Positions 1 through 49,792 of a stretch of DNA of 64,000 nucleotides are shown here, piece by piece. Source of the stretch: Perca fluviatilis. Lineage: Eukaryota; Chordata; Actinopteri; Perciformes; Percidae. Where the stretch lies: positions 6,671,636 to 6,735,635 of the forward strand of contig NC_053134.1 in assembly GCF_010015445.1 (NCBI RefSeq). Reading direction: 5' to 3'. Position 1 is the stretch's first letter, and every line of letters starts with the position of its first letter. The notes beneath the pieces were generated by a model. The model saw only the letters and a list, made by a program, of their open reading frames with translations. It was not told where the DNA came from and made no database searches. The translations under genes and the position numbers were made by a program.

Positions 1-326
1 GTATTTTTGTAAATGGGGCTTTCCCTCCTTCGTTTTCCAAAACAGCTCCCGTCCACACAAACACTGTTTTAAAAAAACTGTACAAATGAAAACACAAAAA
101 TACATTGAAGCACTGTCAAGAGCATGCCAAACCAACAGACGGCAATATAACCCTAACCCTAAAGCCATGTTGGCCAGTCACGCAAAGAAAAGAAAATGTT
201 GGCCAATCAGAAGCCTGAAAAAAAGCTTTTACAGGAAGGCTACCTGGCTGCAATGGTGCATTGATCGCTCCGTAGCGCATTCGGACGCCACTGTTCCTCG
301 ATATAGTGGAAGAGTAACTGTACATG

Positions 327-1175
327 CAGTGTTTCCTCTATGTTGATTTGACCGTGGCGGCCCCCCACGGCAACATTTCTGCCCTCCACGGTATCAGAAA
401 TAGGGCTGCATTGTTAGAGTGCATGTCGGAGAATAGCGCAGACACATGCTTTACACCGCGAGCGGCACGCGCGTCACTCGGCGGAAAAAGAGACGCTGTC
501 CGGATGATAAGCCAGTTGAGATCGGTGTGTGTACATCCTTGAGAACTGTAAGTCGTATAACTTATGTTGTCAGTTGATTTAAGCCTGGTCTTGCAAATTT
601 TAATTAAAGTGATGGTTCGGAGTAATTTCACCCTAGGGTCCTTTGCACCATGATCTCGAGCCAAACACCCCCCCAGAAGCTTTTTTCACCTGGGTCGAAC
701 ATTGGGAGCGTTAGCGTAGCGTAGCGTTATCAGCTGAATAGCTTAGCGCAGAGGCTAATGGATCCGAAGTGTCTCTTAACATTACCCCACTAATAATGCC
801 CGAAATGATACCAAACGTCTACAGTAGTACAAATAGGTTATGCACTCATAAAACGATGGATTGTAAAATTTGTAAGTACACCAGAAGTTTATGTAAATAA
901 CACTTGCCTGCTTACTGCATTAAGATAATGTAATTAATAGTGGGTTTATAGTTATTTGCTACAGAATGCTTAGCCTATATGTCAAGATCAAAGTTGGCCT
1001 ATATAGTAACAAAAAAATTACAGTTCACAATCACAACTGAAAATATGCCTCATTGTGTATGTGAATAGAGGTGAATAAATACATTTGTTTGTGTTGCAGT
1101 GAAGTGTCAGTTCCGTTTCGCGGGGAGGGTGTTCGGACCTGCCCCCACTGCAAAAAAAAAAAAAAGGAAACACTG
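327..1175. mobile_element. hAT-like DNA transposon remnant
   Basis: Left end CAGTGTTTCCTCTATG and right end GGAAACACTG form the short CAGNG-type terminal inverted repeats of hAT elements. The interior has no transposase frame and contains a teleost-common segment (about 625-760). No clean 8-bp target duplication is visible (ACATG is shared). Confidence 0.55.
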
Positions 1176-1324
1176 ACATGCATGTGTCAACATGTACAAA
1201 GTCCTGTTAGCGGTTAGAACCAGCACTTTTTGGGCCACGTCTGATGCCTCACAAAAGGAGATAATGGCGCAAAGCTCTGTTTTTCCACAAAAATAAACAA
1301 TAAACAGCAATAAACAATGTCAGT

Positions 1325-1475
1325 AACTGGGGGTGGCCTCTAGCTCACCCAGTAGAGTGTGCGTCCCATGTAGGCTGAGTCCTTTGCAGCGGCCCATTGC
1401 TGCATGGATTTTCTCTCCCCTTTCCTGTCTATTCACTATTACTATCAAATAAAAATAAAGGGGGAAAAGCCCCCC
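1325..1475 (+). repeat. tRNA-derived SINE-like copy
   Basis: TCTAGCTCACCCAGTAGAGTG resembles a tRNA A box; the body ends in a CTCTCCCCTTTCCTGTC tract and an A-rich tail. The same body type occurs on the - strand at 22262-22400. Confidence 0.55.
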
Positions 1476-2065
1476 CCAAAAGAGACTAGCGCTAAAAAAG
1501 AAAAAATATTAAATATATAAAAACTACTGTAACTATTTGGGAATTTCATTCACATATTTTTCATAATTTAAAGTCCTGTTGTCATCTTTTTGAGCGTTGC
1601 ATTATGTAGATTTTTCTTCCAGTTGTGCTTCTTGTAGTCTCAAGATATGGGTCAAGTTATTTCCATTAAGAAGATTTCGTCTATGATTATCAGCCATTGG
1701 TCGGTTGTCATTGGCACTTCCTTCCCCCCACTTCCTCGTAATCGCATTTAGAAATATAGAACATACACACTAATTCTGTAAGTGTCTGTCAAGAAAATGT
1801 TTGAACTGCATCTTGTCACAGCGTCTACCGTGCCAGTAACAATAACATGTATAATTTGCTGACACCCAGGATTTCTTTCTATTTTGTGTTTATTTTGATC
1901 TTTGACACCCAGGATTTCAAGGTATTGAAGTCAAAGTCAAAGTGAAAATCACTGTGTAGCTTTTGTTTTTAATCTTATTTCCTGTCTGTTGCTAAGAAAG
2001 GGTCAGAGTAAAGAGCCTGCCAATAAATAAGTGTTTTTTCTCTTTATTGCTTTTTGTTATTCCAG

Positions 2066-14121
<12,056 letters not shown>

Positions 14122-15005
14122 CAACGGGACCAACAACTTTACTACCTTACAAGCAAGCCGCTCAGACACAAACAGCACTTACTGTAACTAAAACAAACTG
14201 CAGAGACTTTAGACCATGAATGTCACAAAACTTAACTGTATCCGTAAACATGATGATAACCACTAAGGGGGCGTCCTGGGTGTAAGGCACATACAGCACA
14301 ACTGTGACGGGATCTTTGTTGCATGTCTTTTCTGTCTCTAAATTTGAATTATAGAAAGATACCCACAAAAATCTTCTAGAAACAGACAAACAACAAAAAC
14401 TGCTGAGACAAAGACACAAAGAACATATACCAAGATATAAAAATGAACAGTCTGTTACAATGCCTGAGATATAATTTGTCTTAAGTAGTGGCATATAATT
14501 ACCTATAGAATTCCACCTTAAAAGTATTCAACCCCCTTAACTTGCCTTTGTGCTTATCAGGGTGTGTTTATTAATAGACTGAATGTGTTGTAATGAACGT
14601 ATGGTGCCTCATAATACTTTATGAAGTTCACTTCTTCAAGCAAAGCAAACTGAGAAATTTGGTTACACCAAATTCCAGCTATTGTCCTGTTATTGTTTTA
14701 TTTCCTGCCCTATTCCATAGCTTGAGTATTTTAAATCCATGTTGGGTACAGATGTTAAAATATAATTAAACAACCCTTGGTCGTGTAAATAAATGTAATG
14801 TAATTCTGTCGATATACGGTACTGTCAGTTGGATGTAGATCTGTTATGATGGCGATGTGTAGCAGGTTTTTGTTTACGTGTTTTCTGTACCTCAGGAGTT
14901 TTATAGATACTATAATTTGGATCAGGTACTTAGAGCTGCATACTGTAGTTTTTATTGTTCTCTTCAATGTGAATCCTGCACAATAAAATGTCTGTTTTTT
15001 TAGAC
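14122..15005 (+). other. prkcq: prkcq 3' UTR
   Basis: Non-coding sequence between the TGA and the first good polyadenylation signal. It is AT-rich with no repeat recognised. The end is inferred from the AATAAA at 14982 and the T/GT-rich stretch that follows. Confidence 0.7.
14982..14987 (+). terminator. prkcq: prkcq polyadenylation signal AATAAA
   Basis: AATAAA about 860 nt after the stop codon, followed by TGTCTG and a T-run typical of a GU/U-rich downstream element. Cleavage probably falls near 15000-15010. Confidence 0.65.
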
Positions 15006-15912
15006 TGCTGTCTGTTTTGTTTCTAACTATACTTAAACCTTAGCTTTATGTGTAGCATCCCTCATCAAATATACTGAGAGAGTGGAGGTGGAGAGAGGAA
15101 GCTCAGTTTTTCCACTTTACATTGCCCTTTAAAATATATTTTCCAAAGTAAAATTCAGAAAACTGAAAGAAGTTCCTTCTAAGGAAATGTTAAATGCAAC
15201 AGGGCTTCTACGAGGCCAATGCCACCACAAGCTGCCTACCAATCTAACAGACAAACCACAACGCTTGGAGGACATGTGGGTTACAGCAGCACCTCATAAT
15301 CAGTAATACTACACATATTTAATAGTACTGCACTACACCGCATTTAAACAGAAAACCAGGCAACTTAAGCCACTTCTTTTTCTTCCAAGTATTTCTTTAT
15401 TTGGAGAGCAGTAGTGCACTCACATCAAATCTCTAGTAACCAAGGGAAATTTGGTGTATGTGGTATCATTTCCCTTTAACATGACTTCAGTCACACAATC
15501 AGTCAAAGACGGCTATTTTATGTGAAACTAAAACAGTGACCATCTTGGTGTCATTAAATTACAGCGTTCCTGTAGTTTAGTGAGTAACTGGTTTAAGGAA
15601 TAAGATGACACATTGTGTTGAAATAACAAAAATTTGAGTTTTCCCAACAACCAAGATATTTAATATTTAACCACAGCAAATGCTATTTCAGGACATTTTT
15701 CCAATAAAAAATGAGAAAGAACCACACAGAGTATCATTCTTGAATAGACGATTTGGCTACTGAGGGTAACACTGTGGCAACATTTTTATGAGGTTGTAAA
15801 ATATATAAAAATAATAACATGATGCACAACTGCATATATGCTGATGGTTTGTGAAAGGGGATAATATATGTGAAAAAAATAATAGACAAAACCATCCATG
15901 TGTCCCTTAGAT
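15006..15912. other. Intergenic, nothing recognised
   Basis: AT-rich sequence after prkcq; no gene, RNA or known repeat could be supported. Confidence 0.5.
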
Positions 15913-16310
15913 CAGTGTTTCTTAAACCTTTTCTGGTCAAGGATCCCGAAACTGACACAAATTGGGGTCCCTTAGTCTATATCCATGACATTCCACTTCT
16001 GGGATTGCTCCGGGGCCGCAGGAAATTCCACCGGATGTATGTCTTTTCGCTGATGTCCGTTTCCTTTCGCTTTCTTTGTGCACTCCGGTGCATTTATGAG
16101 GATTATGGTAAACTGCTCCTCAGATCTCTGCAGGGTAAATTGAGACCGCTAGCTAGACTATCTGTCCAATCTGAGTTTTCTCTTGCACGACTAAAACAAA
16201 TTTTGAACGTACACGTTCCGCCTAAACAAGTTGTCTCCAGAGGCTATTTTGCAGGGGCTCCGTGCGGACTTCACTTTGACGTACATTATCACTATGGAGA
16301 ACAATAAGGG
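15913..16310. mobile_element. hAT-like terminus and teleost TE remnant
   Basis: CAGTGTTTCTTAAACCTTTT at 15913 resembles a hAT terminal repeat and is followed by GGTCAAGGATCCC-type sequence; a different TE segment (GGGGCCGCAGGAAATTCC) begins near 16010. The right end was not found, and 16311-17162 is unassigned sequence with TE character. Confidence 0.45.
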
Positions 16311-18050
16311 GAATTCCAAAGCCAGCATGTTGCCTACTGTGTTGAGTAGCAAGTAGTATGTCTCACTGTGAATTTGTTAGCAAAACTAATTCCCATTAAC
16401 ATTGGGACAACTGCATTGGTTTAAAAGTGACAACATGAGAATGGGTATCTCTCTGTAGCCACTGCTAACTTCACCTGAATCAGGGTTAACTTTTCTGTAG
16501 CTTCTCACTAACCACATTTCACTTGCCACATCATGGTATCTAATGTTTTTACAAATTCAGAAACTGACACAAGCACAGCCCCAGTTTGTGCCTCTCATGT
16601 AATTTTACTCACAGTTTTTACATTTGAATTCATGTAACGCTAACCGTTAGCTAACGGCTTGATTGACAACATGAACACAAGTCTAGCTAAATTTGAAAGG
16701 AAAAAAACGGCACGTCAACTGACAACACTTACCGCCGCTTTAAAGACATTTCCGCACTCCTGAAACACTCTTGTGGCAAACATATTTCGCTCTTTAGACA
16801 AGGACGTGTACCTAACCGTTCTTATATTACACCCATGCATTTAACTCGCTTCACAAGATGCGGCTGTTCATTAATGTAAACAAAGATGGCAACAGGAAGT
16901 TACATGCCGCCTATGCGCGCACTTATTTTTCCTCCCCCTCGAGTGATGCAGGATGCAGTAAACAAAAAAACGTTTATTAAATGATGCATGGAAATTTAAA
17001 TAAGAAAGATACCTACTGTAGACTAACTTTGGTTTTAAATTAATTTAATATTTAAACATTTAATTTTTTCATTTATATTTTTTCCAGAATTAATAGCAAC
17101 AATATGTCAATTCCAGCTACAATCTTTGTTTGGATGAAACACAAATTAAGAAATTGGTTAAACAGAGGCCTGTACTACGAGGCAAGATCAACATGTCCTG
17201 GATCTCTTTCAGTTATCCGGCTTCACCAAACCTAACAACCGCGGTCCGCATAAACTGTGTCACGACGCTGGTTATGAACTAGTTCAGTCAACTCGTTCAC
17301 ATAAAAGAGGCGGTGTTTGCGCACCATGACCAATCGCAAACATCTAGCAGAGCCGCATGTTATATATAAGAAGAGCAAATTATAATTCTACGTAACTATG
17401 AAGAACATAGACTCGGTTTTACAGGGAAAACGCAATACAGTCGCTGCTTCCTAAAACAGGAAGGAAAGCTGACAAAAAAAAAAAATAGCCGACACTGTAG
17501 ATGTTTAAATCACAACTCTTATTAATATCACTTTCTCATCAGTCAGGACCAAGATCTGACCATAATTACACTTGTGCTTTCCATAAACTATCGTTGCTTT
17601 AGCCTATTATTTCAGCTGCAACCCTGGCAGTGGGAAGCGATCGTGAGAGCAAATAAAAAATATAAAAAACATAATTCAAACCGATGTGCGCATTGGCGAC
17701 ACACTGCACAATAAGCCGATATGTAATTCCCTCCCATTATATATTTCATAAAAATACCCATCAGGGAATGTTAACGGGGTTCAATTCAATTAAATTTTAT
17801 TTGTAAGGGACAATGTGCAATTAAAACATAAATGTAATCATTTAATGCATTGCACCAGAGTTAGCCTTAGGCTAATTTGCATCTGTAGTCCCACAGAAAG
17901 CACAAATACAAATAATTTAAAAAACAAGCAATGATAAGAAAAACAAATAACACACAGCAATAAAATGCATCTCATGTTACAGATACACACACACAACGTG
18001 ATCAAGAGGTGTGGGCCTAGCGGTATGCACAGCACACAACCCCCCCCATT

Positions 18051-18099
<49 letters not shown>
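18051..18099. repeat. CA microsatellite
   Basis: About 24 CA units inside the 1.36-kb TIR element. Confidence 0.97.
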
Positions 18100-18101
<2 letters not shown>

Positions 18102-18242
18102 AAGAACAATGAGACAGAGTGTTGAGGAGCGATTAACTAAAAGTGTGTGTACATTGCTGAGAGTTTTTTAGGTGATTTTTCAAACTATTGTTGTCGGTCT
18201 CTAAATGTTTTAACTTTTATGAGCGCACACCTCTCTCCCCCT

Positions 18243-18248
<6 letters not shown>

Positions 18249-18280
<32 letters not shown>
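18249..18280. repeat. CT microsatellite
   Basis: About 16 CT units inside the 1.36-kb TIR element. Confidence 0.95.
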
Positions 18281-18283
<3 letters not shown>

Positions 18284-18521
18284 AAAGAACGGTGACGCAA
18301 TTATCAATCGAGTATTGATTGGTCAGTAGGCGGTGCTTTAACACCGGTTGATCTCTAATCTCCAACTTAACCTGCTCCTGAGCAGGTTAGGTGTTCAGCA
18401 TGAGTTACCACGGCAACTGAACCCAATAACAAGTGATCCACCTTCGTGATACAGAAAATCCTGGGTTGAACCTGAAGTTAGCTCGTTAACGCCAAATCCT
18501 GCTTCGTAGTACAGGCCTCTG

Positions 18522-19911
18522 GTTTTTGTGCAGCCAAATGAACCCCAGCTGGATAGTGTCTGTGTGCGATCTGGAAATGTTAAAACCAGCAATAAATGTC
18601 TGTCAAAGTTTGGCTGGTATTTGTGTGAGTATGATGCCTGAGGTTGATTTATGTCGAGTCAAATTAAATCAATGCAAAACTCTCAAATGTTAAAACAATG
18701 GGAGCAGGATGTTGATGTTGTGAGAGGTTGATGTTGTTTATCCAGACAATGACTTAACTGTCCACTTGACTGGATGACATTCAAAGCCCAGAGAGAAGCA
18801 GCAGCTTTGTGGCAAGTTTTCAAGTAAGACTGCTTTCCGTGTGGTTGGACTATATTGTAAATACTTGGATTGAACATTAAGGTCTCCTTTGCAGATTATT
18901 ATTTTAAACACAGCTATTAATACAATTTAATATAGTAATTATTCTGCCTTTATATTTATTCACACCGCAACGATCAAACAAAAAGGCCAAGCTGGTCTCA
19001 AGAGTAGCATTCCCATTCACACTTAATTCATTATTGACAGAGATATTACATGCCTCATGTTCAACAGCCAAGTTACAGAGAGTAAAGAAGAAAAGTGCTT
19101 CAGGACATCAAACATTTTAAGATTGGGTTTAGGGGCACACACTACCTTTTTATTATTCTTCATTTACAGGAATTCTTAGGTATCTCTTGTTTCTTGGGTT
19201 ACTTTTTTAAATACTTGGCATAGAAACAACTGGATGGCTATTGTGTAACCTCATAGGAAAAAACATACTTCATCATGTTGCCACATATGGTCCATGAGTC
19301 CAGAAGTGAGCATTTGTTCAGGTCAGAGTCTCTTCATGTTTTAGTGGAGGGAGTATTCTTTTCTCAAGGTTCAGTTCTTAAACCATTATTTAGGGACACA
19401 GATCTCCAGCACAAATGCAATGTACCTTTTTAGAAAGTTCTTAAAACATAGTCCACATCTTATGTCTCATCTTTTTTTTATTGTGCATCCATTATGGTCA
19501 AGTAAAACTGTATAGGCCTCTGTAAAGGGCTAGACACTGTGATGGTCCAATAGTTCTGTGTTGTGTAGCTGTACAGTACTAATGCGGTTGAAACAATTAA
19601 AAAAAAAAAAAAAAAAAAGTTTCCTTCACAATTAATAGTCAACTAGTTCTTAAATGTTTGTCTGTAATGGCTTGTGAATTTCAGGATGACCCCTTTATTA
19701 GGTGAACCACAATCTTCACATTTCAACATCAATAATCAAGTGATTTCTGCACACATCTGAACTTTACATTTCTACAACTTTCAGTCTACTTCAAATAAGA
19801 TATGGGTTATTTTCTTGATATGCAGGAGGCAACACGGTGTAGCTATAGAATGATTTTTTTATATCATGTAACGACGGTGTTTCTAGCATCAGTTCAGAAG
19901 TGCAAAGGTCT
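18522..19911 (-). other. tbc1d30: tbc1d30 3' UTR and downstream sequence
   Basis: No coding sequence. Candidate poly(A) signals on the - strand (TTTATT on the given strand) occur at 19477-19482, 19149-19154 and 18955-18960; which one is used cannot be told from sequence. An A-run of about 18 (given strand) lies at 19600-19618. Confidence 0.45.
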
Positions 19912-46108
<26,197 letters not shown>

Positions 46109-47472
46109 TTTTTCTTTAATAAATAAACTCCGTTTAGCTGTTTATTCTATGAAGTGAGCTGTTATTTTTTTTCCCTCCAGACAACATAGTAGAAGAAGTT
46201 GCCAAGTTTTCTTTGAGCGTCTAGAGGAGGATAGAGTTCCTGGAGCACTCCATTCCTCACCTCAGAAAAGGTAGACCCGTATGACAGCTTTTAGCTTCCT
46301 ATCGAAGGTTCCGGACTCGAGTTCCTAAACCCCCCCCTTTCCCAGTCTGAACAATAGGCCGGCCCACTCTGGCTAAATTTCTCAACGGCTGCAAAACTTT
46401 CTTCAGGTTGCGCGACAGGTGCTGATGGATTGACCAATCACGGAGGAGACAAAAGTATATCGACCAATCAGCTTCCTTGTTTTTAGCACTACGCTAGGAG
46501 GACAACAACGTTCAAAATATTTAACACAACTGGAAATATCATAAATATGACAAGAAACTTCCACTGTAGGCTCAGATGATTTTATTTTACATTTTATCAT
46601 TAATTTTTGATTATATTTTGTATTATTGAACTGAAATCTTCAAAGTAATTAAATCAATGTAGCTTAGTGGAAGTAGAAGTAGCCGAAAATGGAACTACAC
46701 AAGTAAACTACAACCACTGCATTTATTTGACAGCTTTAAATACTTTGCACATACATTTTTTAATACAAAAATATAGGCTACATCAACCAATGAATAGGCT
46801 ATTATGTATTAATATTGGTTAAGCTACCAGCAGTGTATTTACCAGCTGCAACATTAAAGTGATGAACACATTAATGCATCAATAATTATAATCCAAATAG
46901 TAGAATAATACTATTCTAAAATGGGCCATTCTGCATTATGAGTACTTTTACTTTTGGTGATGCTGATCATTTTGTACTGTTACTTAAGTAATTCAGTAAA
47001 AATATAAATAATTTAATTAAGTACATTTTAAATGCAGGACTTTTACTTGTTTTTACATTTTTACACTGTGGTATTACTACTTAGTAGCCTATTCTTCCAC
47101 TACTGTAAATAACCAATCTCTATTTCTATGGCTTTTGGTGGTGGAAGGGTCTTTATATTTTCTAAATGAAAAACAGAATAATAAAGTGCAGCAATGCAGT
47201 AATAAAACATAAAACAAACAGCAGAAGAATTTATTTAGTTATTTATACATTAGTCATGCTGGGGGTCTTCAAATCAGCTGACTCGGGCTTCCGTAGCCGA
47301 TGAGCACATGACCGGGAAACAAGGAAGTGTTGTGCCAAATAAAAACAGGGGCGAGTCTGTCTTGTGTTTTTTTCTCCGGAGAGGACTCAGTAACAACATT
47401 TCACGCTCTTATAAAGCACAGAGCTGAAGGAAGAGACGGACGGCTTCAGTAGTTTGGTATTCATTAATAAAA
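46109..47472. promoter_or_regulatory. Divergent promoter interval of tbc1d30 and gns
   Basis: The two start codons face away from each other across 1.36 kb, the same head-to-head arrangement as human TBC1D30 and GNS. No TATA box is evident near either start. Near gns there are an E-box-like CACATGAC (47305-47312), CAGCTGAC overlapping a TGACTC (47275-47284) and an ETS-like GGAAGTG (47322-47328). The middle (about 46930-47110) is a widespread teleost repeat rather than regulatory DNA. Confidence 0.6.
46930..47110. repeat. Teleost TACTTTTACTTAAGTA-type repeat between gns and tbc1d30
   Basis: GTACTTTTACTTTTGGTGAT, TGTTACTTAAGTAATTC and AATGCAGGACTTTTACTTG identify the family. Confidence 0.7.
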
Positions 47473-48619
47473 ATGGGTTTAAATCGCTCGTTCCCGCTGG
47501 TCTTACTGAATTGTCTGCTAATCTGCGTCACTCTGTGGAGCAACCCGAGCAGCGGTGCGTTTGCTAAATCATCCCGGAGACCTAACATTGTTTTGATCCT
47601 CACCGACGACTTGGACGTCGCTATCGGGGGTCTGGTGAGAACATCTTTCATGTTTTTTGTGCTTTTATTGCATGAGGTTTTTTTGTTCGTTTGTTTTTTT
47701 AAATAGGCTAAGTTTTTTTTTAGTAGGTAGTCGTGACTTTGTTTTTGCAGCTTATTTGATATAAAATATGTGATTTAATTGATGTAAGCTTGACATTTAG
47801 TTTTAGTCCAGTCTGGTCCAGTTTTAGTCTAGGCTGACTGCTCACATTCCTCCTGGTTGGACACATCATTTAGGCATTTCACAGAGTCAGCAGTCTTATC
47901 ACTAATCTGCTCCCACTGTTTTTAGCAAACACCCTCCCTCCTCTTAAAAACCATCCGTATCCGTATCCCATTACAAAAAGAACAGGCAATTTAGTGGCAT
48001 AATAATATGTGATCCAACTATCTAAAGATTGAAACTGCTGTAACTCTAAAATTGGTTGACATGTCTTTTACATTGGTAAAGAAGTATTTAGATAAAACTA
48101 TTGTTACCACACGGTGAAAATACCTTACTACAAGTAGCTAAGTCATGCATTCAAAACTTTACTTAAGTAAAAATATTATCAGCAAAATATACTTTATGTA
48201 CTTAAAGTATCAAAAGTATTGATACTTATTGGCATGTGATGATTGTGCAATATGTTGTAAGGAGCTGTGAAGGATGTTAATGAGTAACCTAATGTAAAAT
48301 GTGTTTTTTTATAAAATAGTATGCCCTTTGATGCCAAATATAACATCGGCATAATTCATATAATATAAAAAACAGAGCATTACAATCCATGTTAGCTACT
48401 GATTCAGTTGGCTTTCTTTGTAGAGAACGAGCTTAGTCATGAAGGCACTAAGACAGAGCTACATATTGATTTGACGATGACTAAAAGGGAGCTTGTGGCC
48501 CAGTTTAAGTGTGACGGAGTTCACTAAAGTTGATCACATCACACCTCTTTTCCTTCCAGAGTCCACTCACCAAGACGAAAAAACTAATTGGTGATGCAGG
48601 GATATCCTTCACAAATGCA
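47473..48619 (+). CDS. gns: gns exons 1-2: signal peptide and first metal ligands
   Basis: Residues 1-74. A hydrophobic core [16 protein letters not shown] (residues 7-22) followed by small residues to G28 is a secretory signal peptide. [14 protein letters not shown] (35-48) holds the calcium-binding aspartates D45 and D46; the next residue is Leu where most sulfatases, including human GNS, have Gln. Exon 2 encodes [20 protein letters not shown]. Confidence 0.95.
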
Positions 48620-49628
48620 GTAAGTATAATCAACAGCATTATTGTCATTATGTCTCATCAGGGATCATTAAAGGGACAGTTTGGATCTTTTGAAGTGGGG
48701 TTGTATGAGCTACTTCTCCATAGTCAGTGTGTTAGCCCAGTTTGGAGAAGCAGGCTGGAGTACCGACACGGAAGCTAAGCAACGTAGACCTACTGCTGTG
48801 GACGGGGGGCAGCAGCAGAAACGGATTTTAAAAAATCTATATCAGTTTAAGGGTACGCTATATTTATCTTCACCGCTTTACCTTGCTGTTAAACAGCCCT
48901 TTACGACAGGGAACTGAAGCTGTGCTGTCTTCAAAGCCACCAGACTCCTTTGACAAAAATCAAAAAAAAAATTAAAAAAAAACCTCGCAGGACACGGGAG
49001 TTGCTGGTCTACTGCTGCCTCGATCGGTTACTTTGTGTTATTGCGTGTCTTTAAGGAATTCAAACTAACCCTAAGTGGTTGAAAAAAAAAAAAGATATTT
49101 GCACAGAGCCATTTTCCATCTCTCATCCTTTTTCCACCGTCATCCCCTCTCAGTTTGTCGCCAGCCCGCTGTGCTGCCCGAGTCGAGCCAGCATCCTGAC
49201 AGGGAAATACCCCCACAACCACCACGTCATCAACAACACCTTAGAGGGAAACTGCAGCAGCAAAGTCTGGCAGAAGAGCGAGGAAGCACACACCTTCCCC
49301 GCACTGCTGAAGACGTACGCCGGCTACCAGACCTTCTTCGCTGGGAAATACCTTAACCAGGTAGAGACCGCAGAGCTTCATGCTTTTGCATTTGTGTTTG
49401 ATGGAACAACATAATGGGGTGTACATGATAATATGTGAATTTGAATTGCATCAAGACATTCTATTCTGCATGCTGAATTGTTTTAAAGTTGTGGTAGACA
49501 CTTTATTTTTGGTGTCAGCATATTGTAATTCAAGTGGTCTGAGAGAAAACTAGTCTTCTGCTCTTCCTCTCAGCTCTGTTGTTTTCAGGTTTTAGATAAT
49601 CTAGCTGTCACGGGAGACCTCGGCCTTT

Positions 49629-49716
<88 letters not shown>

Positions 49717-49723
49717 AAAAGAG

Positions 49724-49792
<69 letters not shown>

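Larger units (their letters stand above)
17163..18521. mobile_element. 1.36-kb TIR transposon (Harbinger-like), non-autonomous
   Basis: Left end CAGAGGCCTGTACTACGAGG and right end complement CAGAGGCCTGTACTACGAAG form about 25-bp terminal inverted repeats. No transposase frame remains; CA (18051-18099) and CT (18249-18280) microsatellites lie inside. The superfamily is a guess; a clear target duplication was not found. Confidence 0.65.

Noticed and set aside
1..2065. Missing first coding exon of prkcq
   Set aside because: Searched for a PKC theta N-terminal segment (MSPFLRI-like or YCAV-like) in this interval and found none; it must lie left of the window.
15870..16307. 145-codon + strand open frame
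   Set aside because: Spans a hAT-like end and other teleost repeat sequence; no protein family resemblance.
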